19,693 bases of DNA from CANJJB01 sp964449295 (GCA_964449295.1 CAYUZN010000024.1:1-19693), one strand, 5' to 3'; numbered from the stretch's first letter, positions 1-6,831 are shown. Notes: generated by a model not told the origin, from the letters alone. Program-made: numbers and translations.

Positions 1-101
1 TGTCCTACTTTCTCTTCCAATGACATCTCGGCTAGATTCACAGCAAAACAAGGTATGATCCATAAACAAAGGGCTGCAAAATATTTTAATTTTTGAGACA
101 T
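1..101 (-). CDS. Secreted protein, probable GH3 beta-N-acetylhexosaminidase (5' fragment)
   Basis: Only the first 33 codons lie in the window; the gene continues off the left edge. It starts at ATG 101-99 after a GAGAG Shine-Dalgarno-like stretch. The translation begins with a lysine-containing n-region, then a hydrophobic core ending PCFA at about residue 20, a typical signal peptide. The mature start contains MSLEEKVGQ (the Gln codon is cut by the edge). This is the motif that opens the TIM-barrel of family 3 glycoside hydrolases such as NagZ, which remove N-acetylglucosamine from muropeptides. The signal peptide implies an exported enzyme, whereas classical NagZ is cytoplasmic. The assignment rests on this one motif and other GH3 members are possible. 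The gene starts directly behind the truncated toxin remnant. Confidence 0.55.
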   Translation of the reverse strand, partial: MSQKLKYFAALCLWIIPCFAVNLAEMSLEEKVG

Positions 102-129
102 GTCTATACTCTCAGTAAAACTTCTCTAA

Positions 130-207
130 TTATATTATTTTGAAAGTGCTCTTGCCCGATCCATTTGGTCCAGCAAACATACGAAGACGCGGAACATCTT
201 TATTCAT
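130..207 (-). pseudogene. Truncated zeta-toxin-family kinase (P-loop remnant)
   Basis: This is a 25-codon reading frame too short for ordinary gene calling. It starts at ATG 207-205, overlapping the antitoxin-like gene's TGA by 4 nt (ATGA), and ends at TAA 132-130. The peptide runs RLRMFAGPNGSGKSTF and then stops two residues later. GPNGSGKST is a textbook Walker A loop in the sequence context that opens zeta-toxin-type kinases, which phosphorylate UDP-N-acetylglucosamine in characterised members. A working family member has about 190 or more residues. Here the reading frame ends just past the P-loop, and the next gene's leader follows at once. I infer a deletion that removed the catalytic body and kept the translational coupling to its partner. 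A frameshift is less likely because no continuation is seen before position 101. Confidence 0.7.
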
Positions 208-446
208 TTTAATTTTAGCTCTATCTTTTGTCCTGGAATAATAGAAGTTAGAGGAGGAAGAGGAGGAAGAGGCTTAATAATTTTTCGCCTGCCATCCGGA
301 AATATTTCCACCAGATTATCGCCTTCTCTCATTAAAACAGTACTACCAGAGGCTAATGCCGCCCAAAAAGCTTGTCTAAATGCTACTTTAGCTAATTCCG
401 GAATATGCTCTTCCAAATAATCGAGCTCTTTTTCATTTAGCGCCAT
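204..446 (-). CDS. Small antitoxin-like protein of a zeta-toxin module
   Basis: This is an 80-residue soluble protein. Its first half is acidic and helical (LDYLEEHIPELAKVAFRQAF), followed by AALASGSTVLMREGDNLVEIFPDG, where an ASG-S-VL strand leads to an EIFPDG turn. It ends in a proline-rich basic tail. I recall small proteins with this layout (helix, ASG.SVL, V.PDG, PP tail) encoded directly upstream of zeta-toxin-like ATPases, so an antitoxin role is inferred. The start is ATG 446-444, with AGGAA about 7 nt upstream. The stop codon overlaps the toxin start by 4 nt, the usual TA-pair arrangement. The toxin is truncated, so this antitoxin has no intact local partner. It may be a relic, may protect against related toxins elsewhere, or may be a free regulator. 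Confidence 0.65.
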   Translation of the reverse strand: MALNEKELDYLEEHIPELAKVAFRQAFWAALASGSTVLMREGDNLVEIFPDGRRKIIKPLPPLPPLTSIIPGQKIELKLK

Positions 447-468
447 TATTTGTTCCTATTTTTAGTTT

Positions 469-488
469 ACTTAAGCATAAACTTAAGT
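469..488. promoter_or_regulatory. Perfect dyad upstream of the antitoxin-like gene (putative operator)
   Basis: The 7-bp arms ACTTAAG and CTTAAGT are perfect inverted repeats separated by 6 nt. They lie 23-42 bp upstream of the antitoxin-like start codon. TA operons are commonly autoregulated by the antitoxin at such a site, so an operator is a reasonable inference. No confident -35/-10 pair was found around it. Confidence 0.35.
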
Positions 489-574
489 CTAGAAGTTTTG
501 GCATTTTTTTTCACCCATTAAACTACATATAAATAAAATTTTTTCTTGAGCTCTACTCCAGAAATCTGATAGTC

Positions 575-619
575 TTGCAATCATTTGCAACCCCCTTAAT
601 AGATTGCAATAATTTGCTA
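575..619. repeat. Two 16-bp near-identical direct repeats
   Basis: TTGCAATCATTTGCAA (575-590) and TTGCAATAATTTGCTA (604-619) match at 14 of 16 positions with start points 29 bp apart. They sit between the htrA-like stop codon and the leader of the antitoxin-like gene. The first copy is itself a TTGCAA-N4-TTGCAA dyad. There is no T-run on either strand next to it, so it does not look like an intrinsic terminator. Paired protein-binding sites are possible. Confidence 0.35.
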
Positions 620-623
620 GAAA

Positions 624-1328
624 TTAGTGGTTTGTATTAGTAAAATCTAAAATTTTTAAAATTGACAATTTTACAACATTGATAGGAATAGCTATACCAT
701 ATCCCATAAAACTTCCTTTCGGTACAAACGTAGCCATATTAACTCCAATAACTTCATTTCTTAAATTTAAAAGAGGACCTCCAGAATTTCCTGGATTCGT
801 TAGAACATCTGTAAACAGGAAAACTCCTAAATTAACTCCTTTTAAAATAAAAGGGCTTCTTCCACTTATAATTCCTTTTGTCAAAAATGGATCTATTGAA
901 ATAGGAAATCCAATCGCTACTACCCAATCTCCAATTGCTATTTCATCTGAATCTCCTAAACCAAGATATGGCAAGTCTTCTCCTTCCATTTTAAGAATAG
1001 CAATATCTGTCTTTTCGTCTGCACCTATAAGGAAAGCTTCTTTTTCCATTCCTTTATAAAGCACTGAAATCAATTGAGCATTTTTAACTATATGGGTGTT
1101 TGTTAGAATATAGCCGTTATCAGTAATCAAAAAACCTGCTCCGATTAGGTCCTTATGTTCTAAATGAGTGGTAGCGTTCTCTTTCTCTATTAAAGCCAAA
1201 CACTTAACCATAACAACAGCAGATAATGATTTGCTAGCAACATCTTTAAAGGAAAAAGGGAGAAAATCTTTGTTAGCATTTACACTAGACAAAAATAAAA
1301 CAGCACTAAATACAAACAAACAATACAT
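624..1328 (-). CDS. HtrA/Deg-like trypsin-fold serine protease lacking a PDZ domain
   Basis: This is a 234-residue exported protease. Residues 1-18 (MYCLFVFSAVLFLSSVNA) form a signal peptide with an AxA-like cleavage site. The trypsin-like fold carries a visible catalytic triad: His79 in TNTHIV, Asp108 in KTDIAIL and Ser182 in NPGNSGGPL. The oxyanion-loop pattern GNSGGPL and the preceding GDWVVAIG segment are typical of DegP/DegS/DegQ proteins, which degrade or refold misfolded envelope proteins. The family is normally about 350-480 residues with one or two PDZ domains. This protein ends about 50 residues after the catalytic serine, so no PDZ domain is present. The active site is intact and there is no frameshift, so it looks like a protease-only form, not a broken gene. 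The start ATG follows a GAGAG sequence. The gene is divergent from the broken secreted-protein gene at 1425. Confidence 0.8.
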   Translation of the reverse strand: MYCLFVFSAVLFLSSVNANKDFLPFSFKDVASKSLSAVVMVKCLALIEKENATTHLEHKDLIGAGFLITDNGYILTNTHIVKNAQLISVLYKGMEKEAFLIGADEKTDIAILKMEGEDLPYLGLGDSDEIAIGDWVVAIGFPISIDPFLTKGIISGRSPFILKGVNLGVFLFTDVLTNPGNSGGPLLNLRNEVIGVNMATFVPKGSFMGYGIAIPINVVKLSILKILDFTNTNH

Positions 1329-1377
1329 TCGTCTCTCTCAGATTAAGATATAGATACTTTTCAACATATAAAATTTG

Positions 1378-1405
1378 TTGTCAAAAAAAATAAATACGCT
1401 AAAAT
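1378..1405 (+). promoter_or_regulatory. Sigma-70-type promoter for the 1425-3063 cluster
   Basis: TTGTCA (1378-1383) and TAAAAT (1400-1405) are separated by 16 bp, each matching the consensus at 5 of 6 positions. The predicted transcript would start about 12 nt later and reach the GGAG Shine-Dalgarno (1416-1419) and ATG at 1425. The opposite strand reads TTGACA at 1384-1379, so a divergent promoter for the protease gene may share this spot, but I see no good -10 for it. Confidence 0.5.
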
Positions 1406-1424
1406 TATTTAAAATGGAGATTTT

Positions 1425-1958
1425 ATGTTAAGAAATGTGTTTTTATTCGGAGTTGTTTCATTTTTTTCCATAGCAAGCAATGCTCATGCAATACAGTGAA
1501 GTCAAAGTGTTCACGCAACACAGGTAGGTGAAGGACCTCATTTAGCAAACAAAAGAACTATACAAACAGCTTTAAAAATCATACAAGAACAACCTGATTC
1601 TATTGAAAGTTGGGACGATGAGAAAATGTATCTTTTACCAAATCGAATGCATATTACACATGAAGGAGTTTTTATTTCTGCTGCGAATTCTTATGTTCAA
1701 ATACCATCATTTTGCTCTGATGAACATGGGGTTTTTATCTTATGTAAAAAAGAAGAGGTTTGTGCTGAAGCTCAAGAGCATTATGATAATGCTCAATCAG
1801 CTTTAATAGAAGCTGTGGGACATTCAATGATGGCAGGTGCAGCTGTTGAGATTCCTCCGGTAGCTGTATATGAAGCTTATCAAGCAGTCGAAGCTTGGAA
1901 AGAGTGTGCTAGAGAATATAATGCTGGTGTGGAAGCTGAAAAAAAGGAAAATCAATGA
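1425..1958 (+). pseudogene. Secreted cysteine-containing protein gene interrupted by an in-frame TGA
   Basis: The frame begins at ATG 1425 with GGAG 5 nt upstream and encodes a clean signal peptide (MLRNVFLFGVVSFF... ending SNAHA). It then meets TGA at 1497-1499 after 24 codons. The same frame runs on without another stop to TGA 1956-1958. The full product would be about 177 residues. The part after the stop carries four cysteines, in SFCSD, ILCKK, EVCAE and KECAR, which could form two disulfides in the periplasm, and a helical C-terminus ending in a charged tail. A shorter product could start at ATG 1626, but that lacks the export signal and has no good ribosome binding site. I do not recognise the family. 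A nonsense mutation in a formerly secreted protein is the simplest reading. A sequencing error or readthrough are alternatives. The 3' end overlaps the next gene by 4 nt. Confidence 0.7.
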
Positions 1959-2266
1959 TTGCTACTTTAATTCTTATACCCATTTTAGTTTGGGCATATT
2001 ACAAAGCTTTGAAGCTAAAAAGCCTTAAGCTTTTCCTTGTGATTTCCATGGTTTTTTCCTTACAATTTTTTTGTAAATGGCCTTTTCATTTTTCTAGCCA
2101 GTTTGCTTTTGGGGTCACATCTCTTGTTGCATCGGGAGCTTGTTTTTATAAATTTTATAAAAAAAGAAATCAGGATTTAATGATTTTTGGTGTGCTTTTC
2201 TTGTTGTTCGGTATAGTTTTTTTAATAAATGAGCTATTCCCTATTTTCTTAAAAATCACAAAATAA
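1955..2266 (+). CDS. Small multi-pass membrane protein of unknown function
   Basis: This is a 103-residue, very hydrophobic protein with about four membrane segments, near residues 2-17, 24-41, 49-66 and 74-98. The intervening loops are short and lysine-rich (KALKLKSLK and KFYKKRNQ), which places them on the cytoplasmic side under the positive-inside rule. The start ATG 1955 overlaps the previous gene's stop in ATGA, with AGGA 7 nt upstream, so translation is probably coupled to the interrupted secreted-protein gene. The next gene begins only 5 nt after its stop. No catalytic motif or known family is recognisable. The arrangement suggests that it once worked with the exported protein encoded upstream, but this is inference. 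Confidence 0.65.
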   Translation: MIATLILIPILVWAYYKALKLKSLKLFLVISMVFSLQFFCKWPFHFSSQFAFGVTSLVASGACFYKFYKKRNQDLMIFGVLFLLFGIVFLINELFPIFLKITK

Positions 2267-2271
2267 TAGAC

Positions 2272-3063
2272 ATGCCATCAGCACTCATAGGAAAAAATCA
2301 ACTGTACTACGAGATCGAAGGGAAAGGTGAGTCGCTCATTTTGATTGCGGGTTACGGGTGTGATTTGAGCTCTTGGGAAGCTGTGAGAAAGCCCTTGGCA
2401 GAGCATTTCCAACTCGTTATGCTCGACAATCGAGGTATGGGAAGAAGTGAGTGTTGGGAGGATTCCTATACAGTGGATGATATGGTTCATGATGTGCTTG
2501 AACTTGCAGAAAAACTGAAATTAAATAAACCTCATGTGTTAGGTCATTCGATGGGAGGCTCTGTTTCTCAAACCATTGCCTACAAATATCCTGAACAAGT
2601 TGGTAAAACCATCATCGCTCAATCTTTTACAAAACTTAAAGTGGCAGCTAGAGCAGCTCTTTTAGGGTTTCTTAATTTGCGCGAGGAAGGTGTCTCTTTT
2701 GCGTCTTCTACAAGAACTGTTCTCCCCTGGCTTGTTTCCGATGGATGGCTAGAAAATCCTCAGCTGTGCGAGCTTTTCATCCAACTTCAATCTAAAGAGC
2801 CTGTTCCTGAAATTGCAGAGCTCATCAAACAACATAAAGCTCTTTCGCTATTTGACTCACAAGCTTGGTGTTCTAAAATCACAACAAAACCTCTGATACT
2901 GGCAGGCAGTGAAGATCGTATCTCTCCTATTAAAGATATAGAAACTATGGCAACTTGCATTCCTCACTCTGCATTTCATATTTTTCAAAAAACAGGACAC
3001 ATAGCTCATCTTGAAAACCCTCAAGAATTCTGCGAGGTTGTCCTCAGTTATCTAAAAAAATGA
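2272..3063 (+). CDS. Alpha/beta-fold hydrolase
   Basis: This is a 263-residue soluble enzyme of the alpha/beta hydrolase superfamily. The catalytic triad is visible: nucleophile Ser93 in the GHSMGG elbow, Asp215 in AGSEDRISP and His243 in TGHIAHLENP. The LDNRGMGRSE segment after strand 4 is typical of the branch holding pimeloyl-ACP esterase (BioH), lactone hydrolases, C-C bond hydrolases and haloperoxidase-like proteins. The cap region (about residues 120-190) has no feature that fixes a substrate. Length is normal for the family and no signal peptide is present, so it is cytoplasmic. The start ATG 2272 lies 5 nt after the upstream stop with no strong Shine-Dalgarno, so coupled translation is likely. 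Its last 12 nt overlap the convergent outer-membrane protein gene. The substrate cannot be predicted from sequence alone. Confidence 0.85.
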   Translation: MPSALIGKNQLYYEIEGKGESLILIAGYGCDLSSWEAVRKPLAEHFQLVMLDNRGMGRSECWEDSYTVDDMVHDVLELAEKLKLNKPHVLGHSMGGSVSQTIAYKYPEQVGKTIIAQSFTKLKVAARAALLGFLNLREEGVSFASSTRTVLPWLVSDGWLENPQLCELFIQLQSKEPVPEIAELIKQHKALSLFDSQAWCSKITTKPLILAGSEDRISPIKDIETMATCIPHSAFHIFQKTGHIAHLENPQEFCEVVLSYLKK

Positions 3064-3855
3064 AAAAGGTAGGGTGTAGCTAAGTGTGAAGAAATTCGCA
3101 TCTTGAGGGAAGAGCTTGGCATAGACACGCCGTGTGTACATGAGAGTAAAATGTCCCCATATACGAAATACATAAGAATACCTAGCTCCCACATCTAAAG
3201 ATTGGTGATGGATAGAGCCGTAGCCATGAAAGTGATCGATGTTTAGGCTCTCTTGATTGCCAAAACCAAAATACCCTTCATTGAAAATCCCAAAACGGTG
3301 ACGGTTGTGTGTATTTGTTTGAAAAGAGATCAGATACCGTGTCCAACCAGAGCCGTGATTGGCCATCCCCCCATCGACATAGCCAAAAGCTCTCATCTGC
3401 CAATACTGACCATTCCCCCATTCTTTCCCTAGAGAGAGATTAAGAGCTCCATTGATATCGGAATGGTAAGGGCAGCTGGGATCTTTTAGACTATGTCTTG
3501 ACACTCCTCTGACATAAGCACCTGTTGTGATTGTCGCAAAATCCCCAACAATATCATCGAGAAACTGATAGCGCACTTGAAAAGCAAGGCTGCGATACCC
3601 CATTTTTTGAATAGGGGTATCTGCAAACTCAAGATCGATATCGCATGAAAGAGAAGGTGTTGGACATACGCCTAAATCGAATGTCAGAAAATTGTCATGA
3701 GATGTCTTTTGATGGTGTTGAAGTGCTCCTTCAACAGAGGGATAATAACTATAAGTGTAAGTAGGACGAAAGTTAAACTCCCACTGATCTGTGAGCCAAG
3801 GCTCTCTATCGAGCCCAAAAACAACTAGAGGAAAAAAAAGCACTAATTTATACAT
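3052..3855 (-). CDS. Putative outer-membrane beta-barrel protein
   Basis: This is a 267-residue exported protein. A short signal peptide (MYKLVLFFPLVVFG, cleavage near residue 14) is followed by a mature part rich in Tyr, Phe, Gly and His. Alternating hydrophobic and polar stretches, such as SLAFQVRYQFLDD, RFGIFNEGYFGFG and SLDVGARYSYVFRI, look like amphipathic beta strands. It ends SYTLPFSFF with a terminal phenylalanine, the usual sorting signal for the BAM complex. Together these point to an outer-membrane barrel. I do not recognise a specific porin or enzyme family. Its start codon lies inside the 3' end of trxB (8-nt overlap, ATGTATAA), implying coupled expression. At its own 3' end it overlaps the convergent hydrolase gene by 12 nt. 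It has only a few cysteines, unlike the classical cysteine-rich chlamydial envelope proteins. Confidence 0.65.
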   Translation of the reverse strand: MYKLVLFFPLVVFGLDREPWLTDQWEFNFRPTYTYSYYPSVEGALQHHQKTSHDNFLTFDLGVCPTPSLSCDIDLEFADTPIQKMGYRSLAFQVRYQFLDDIVGDFATITTGAYVRGVSRHSLKDPSCPYHSDINGALNLSLGKEWGNGQYWQMRAFGYVDGGMANHGSGWTRYLISFQTNTHNRHRFGIFNEGYFGFGNQESLNIDHFHGYGSIHHQSLDVGARYSYVFRIWGHFTLMYTRRVYAKLFPQDANFFTLSYTLPFSFF

Positions 3856-4804
3856 GAAGAGACTCTTTAGAAGAGAGCCATCTCTCTAATTCGATAGCTG
3901 CCATGCAGCCTGAGCCTGCTGCTGTGATCGCTTGTCTATAGACATGATCTTGAACATCCCCTGCTGCAAAGACACCCTCTTTACTTGTTCTGCAAGTGCC
4001 AGGTTCAACTTTGATGTAACCATTGGGGTGGAGCTCAAGTTGCCCTTTTAGAAAAGAGGTATTAGGCTCATGCCCAATGGCAAAGAAAACACCGCCTGCA
4101 TCATGCTGGCTTGTTTGATTTGTTATTAGGTTTTTTAATAAGACGGATCTGACAACAGAATCGCCACTCACCCGCTCGAGAACGTGATTCCAAAGAATTT
4201 CTATTTTAGGATGGCGGGCTGCTCTCTCTGCCATGATTTTGGAGGCTCTCAAAGAGTCTCTTCTATGAACAATAAAAACCTTACTTCCAAATTTCGTGAG
4301 AAAAATGGCCTCTTCGACAGCTGTATCCCCTCCTCCAATGACGTAGAGATGTTTATCCCTAAAAATCGGCATAGCGCCATCACAGACAGCACACGCTGTC
4401 ACTCCTTTTTGCCAAAATTCCCCCTCTTTTGTTCCTGGAACGTCTAGTCTTCTGGCTGTAGCACCTGTAGAAATAATCACCGATTGGGCCAAAACACCAC
4501 CTGACTTTGCCGTAACCTCAAAAGGATATTTTTGAAAATTGACGCTCGTGACATCCTCTGTCAAAATGCTTGTTCCAAAACGAGCAGCTTGCTCTCTAAA
4601 AGCCTCCATGAGCTCAGGGCCTGTGATCCCTTTCGGAAAACCTGGGTAGTTTTCAACCTCTGTTGTGGTCATCAGTTGTCCGCCTGCAGGACCTGAAAAA
4701 AAACCTTCATATAAAAGGGGCTCTAAATTAGCTCTTGCCGCATAAATAGCTGCTGTATACCCAGCAGGACCAGAACCTATGATAACGACTCTTTGCTTTT
4801 TCAT
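3848..4804 (-). CDS. trxB: Thioredoxin reductase (NADPH)
   Basis: This is a 318-residue, full-length, low-molecular-weight thioredoxin-disulfide reductase. It uses NADPH to reduce thioredoxin through FAD and a redox-active disulfide in the cytoplasm. The FAD-binding GSGPAGYTAA lies at residues 10-19. The redox pair is Cys138-Ala-Val-Cys141-Asp142. The NADPH-binding motif GGGDTA is at 157-162, with HRRDSLRAS (180-188) holding the arginines that select NADPH over NADH. The C-terminal FAD motif GDV is at 282-284, followed by RQAITAAGSGCMAA. All key residues are intact. The start ATG 4804 has AGAGG 5-9 nt upstream. It is divergent from potA, with a 78-bp gap that must hold both promoters. The outer-membrane protein gene overlaps its 3' end and is probably co-transcribed. 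Confidence 0.97.
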   Translation of the reverse strand: MKKQRVVIIGSGPAGYTAAIYAARANLEPLLYEGFFSGPAGGQLMTTTEVENYPGFPKGITGPELMEAFREQAARFGTSILTEDVTSVNFQKYPFEVTAKSGGVLAQSVIISTGATARRLDVPGTKEGEFWQKGVTACAVCDGAMPIFRDKHLYVIGGGDTAVEEAIFLTKFGSKVFIVHRRDSLRASKIMAERAARHPKIEILWNHVLERVSGDSVVRSVLLKNLITNQTSQHDAGGVFFAIGHEPNTSFLKGQLELHPNGYIKVEPGTCRTSKEGVFAAGDVQDHVYRQAITAAGSGCMAAIELERWLSSKESLHV

Positions 4805-4882
4805 TTTTCCTCTTTTTTTTGATAGATTAACGCAAAATAGAATTTTTCTGGCATTTAATTACACATAGAGTAAAATTTCACC

Positions 4883-5977
4883 ATGAGAAGTATTAAGCTC
4901 GAGAATCTTAAAAAAGCGATCTCTGGGGGACAAGTTATTAATGACATTAGTCTTGTCATCCCCGCAGGGAAGTTTTTTGCTCTTCTGGGCCCTTCAGGGT
5001 GTGGCAAAACCACTCTTTTAAGACTCATCGCAGGTCTTGAAAATGCCGATGCAGGTAAGATCTTTCTAGGAGATGAGGACATCACCCATGTTCCTATCCA
5101 CCAAAGGCCCATCAATATCGTCTTCCAAAACTACGCGCTTTTCCCCCACCTCGACGTCTTTGATAACGTCGCCTACAGCTTGAAACTGAAAAAACTACCC
5201 GAAATTGTCATCGAGCAAAAAGTCTTTAAGATCTTAGAAGCTTTCCACCTTGAAAAACATATGTATAAACTCCCCAGCCAACTCTCGGGAGGGCAACAAC
5301 AACGGGTGGCGCTTGCAAGGGCCATTGTGAATGAACCTGACGTCCTTCTTCTCGATGAGCCTTTAGCTGCTCTTGACTTCAAACTCAGAGAGAAAATGCT
5401 CATCGAACTGATTGAACTACAAGATAAGCTAAAAACGACATTCGTCTACGTCACTCACGATCAGTTTGAAGCTCTAACTGTTGCCGATAGAATGGCTATC
5501 ATGAACCACAAAGGAGAGATTGAACAGATTGGCACTCCGAAGGAAATCTACGAATTCCCCCACTCCTCTTTTGTCGCTAAGTTTGTTGGGACAACAAATA
5601 TCTTGAATGGAACTCTTCACCATTTGGATCAATTAGACTCTGAAATTGAGATTCAAGATTTAGGCAGGTTTAAAATTTCCATCCCTCAAAAAAAACGTTG
5701 GATGTCAGAAGGGTGTGATATGCTCATCAGCATTCGTCCAGAAAAGATTTTCATCTCAAAGAAAGAAGTTAAAAATTTCTCTAACAATCTCAAAGGCACT
5801 GTTCAATCGATTGTCTACCACGGAAGATCTACTCAGTACAATATTTTGCTTAAAAATCATATGAAGCTCCAAGTGTTTGAGCAAAACGAAGAGCATTTCC
5901 CTCAAGAGGTGATTGACTACGACAACGAAGTTAATCTCTATTGGCAAAAAGACAACGTGGTGATCCTAGAAAAATGA
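4883..5977 (+). CDS. potA: Spermidine/putrescine ABC transporter, ATP-binding subunit
   Basis: This is a 364-residue ATPase that energises polyamine import through PotB/PotC. The Walker A motif GPSGCGKT is at 36-43, the Q-loop glutamine is Gln82, the signature LSGGQ is at 134-138, Walker B VLLLDE is at 154-159, and the switch histidine is His192. The C-terminal part (about 235-364) matches the regulatory TOBE domain expected of PotA and other CUT1-type importers. Length agrees with E. coli PotA (378). It is the first gene of a four-gene operon, and its stop overlaps potB by 4 nt (ATGA). Polyamine specificity follows from the set of four genes, above all PotD, because the ATPase alone could belong to a sugar or iron importer. 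Only a weak purine-rich stretch precedes the start. Confidence 0.93.
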   Translation: MRSIKLENLKKAISGGQVINDISLVIPAGKFFALLGPSGCGKTTLLRLIAGLENADAGKIFLGDEDITHVPIHQRPINIVFQNYALFPHLDVFDNVAYSLKLKKLPEIVIEQKVFKILEAFHLEKHMYKLPSQLSGGQQQRVALARAIVNEPDVLLLDEPLAALDFKLREKMLIELIELQDKLKTTFVYVTHDQFEALTVADRMAIMNHKGEIEQIGTPKEIYEFPHSSFVAKFVGTTNILNGTLHHLDQLDSEIEIQDLGRFKISIPQKKRWMSEGCDMLISIRPEKIFISKKEVKNFSNNLKGTVQSIVYHGRSTQYNILLKNHMKLQVFEQNEEHFPQEVIDYDNEVNLYWQKDNVVILEK

Positions 5978-6831
5978 CAAGAAAATCTGAAAAACCCTTT
6001 GCAATCGGATGTCCTGCTCTTGTCTGGCAAATCTTGTTCTTTTACATCCCTCTTCTCTTCATGATTATCTCCAGCTTTCTTAAAGTCTCAAATAGTGGGG
6101 AAATTCAAGGGATGACGTTAGAGAGCATTTTACTCTTTTTTTCTCCCACATATCTGAAAGTGATCGCCTCATCCCTTTTGCTCGCTCTTTCGACCGCTTT
6201 GATTTGTCTATCGATTGCTTATCCTTTGGCTTACTGCATCGCTTTTAGTAAAAAAAAGTTTAAAAATATCGGCCTTTTTCTTCTCTTGATTCCTTTCTGG
6301 ACAAATTTTCTTCTGCATATCTACGCTTGGTTTTATGTTCTAGAAAAGCAAGGATTTTTAAATACATTTCTCTTAAAGTTTAACATCATTCAAGAGCCTA
6401 TTTTACTTCTTAATTCACTATTTGCCATTATGATCATGATGGTTTATTACTACTTACCTTTTATGGTCCTTCCCATTTATTCCTCTCTTGAAAAATTCAA
6501 CCACAGTTTAATTGAGGCTTCTTTAGATTTGGGAGCCACTTGGTTTCAGACATTTCGTCGAATCATGCTCCCTTTGACACTGCGAGGCGTTCGTGCAGGG
6601 TTTCTTTTAGTCTACATCCCTGCTTTTGGAGAGTTTGCGATTCCAGAACTCATGGGCGGTGATAAACAGATGTTTGTGGGAAATGTCATCTCTCAATATA
6701 TGCTTGCAGAAGGAACAGGGTCTTTAGGCTCTGCTTTTACCGTTCTCAGTGGATTTATTTTGATTGTCACTGTTGTGGCTCTTTATAAACTGATGGAAAA
6801 AATCATTACCCCGATTAAACCTCATGTTTAA
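5974..6831 (+). CDS. potB: Spermidine/putrescine ABC transporter, permease PotB
   Basis: This is a 285-residue inner-membrane permease with about six hydrophobic segments. The cytoplasmic EAA loop, EASLDLGATWFQTFRRIMLP (181-200), is the coupling helix that docks on PotA. The open frame extends upstream to a TTG at 5941, but that would overlap the conserved end of potA. ATG 5974 gives the classic 4-nt ATGA overlap and the expected N-terminal length, so it is preferred. With PotC it forms the heterodimeric polyamine channel. The 3' end overlaps potC by 8 nt. I see no missing motif. Confidence 0.92.
   Translation: MTRKSEKPFAIGCPALVWQILFFYIPLLFMIISSFLKVSNSGEIQGMTLESILLFFSPTYLKVIASSLLLALSTALICLSIAYPLAYCIAFSKKKFKNIGLFLLLIPFWTNFLLHIYAWFYVLEKQGFLNTFLLKFNIIQEPILLLNSLFAIMIMMVYYYLPFMVLPIYSSLEKFNHSLIEASLDLGATWFQTFRRIMLPLTLRGVRAGFLLVYIPAFGEFAIPELMGGDKQMFVGNVISQYMLAEGTGSLGSAFTVLSGFILIVTVVALYKLMEKIITPIKPHV

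Noticed and set aside
575..590. TTGCAA-N4-TTGCAA as an intrinsic terminator for the protease gene
   Set aside because: The stem is only 6 bp, AT-rich, and is not followed by a T-run on the minus strand.
679..1059. 126-codon plus-strand open frame
   Set aside because: It lies wholly antisense to the HtrA-like gene, which has an intact catalytic triad and signal peptide. The translation is proline- and serine-rich with no domain, typical of a shadow frame.
1497..1499. TGA as a selenocysteine codon
   Set aside because: It sits just after the signal peptide in a non-redox context, with no selenoprotein family resemblance and no obvious adjacent hairpin. A nonsense mutation is simpler.
1603..1806. 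67-codon plus-strand frame overlapping the interrupted secreted-protein gene
   Set aside because: It is in a different frame from the signal-peptide-bearing gene, has no ribosome binding site and a low-complexity composition.
4184..4447. 87-codon plus-strand frame inside trxB
   Set aside because: It is antisense to the conserved CAVC/NADPH region of thioredoxin reductase, with no ribosome binding site.
5941..5973. TTG-initiated extension of potB
   Set aside because: It would overlap potA by 37 nt. ATG 5974 gives the standard 4-nt overlap and a normal N-terminus.
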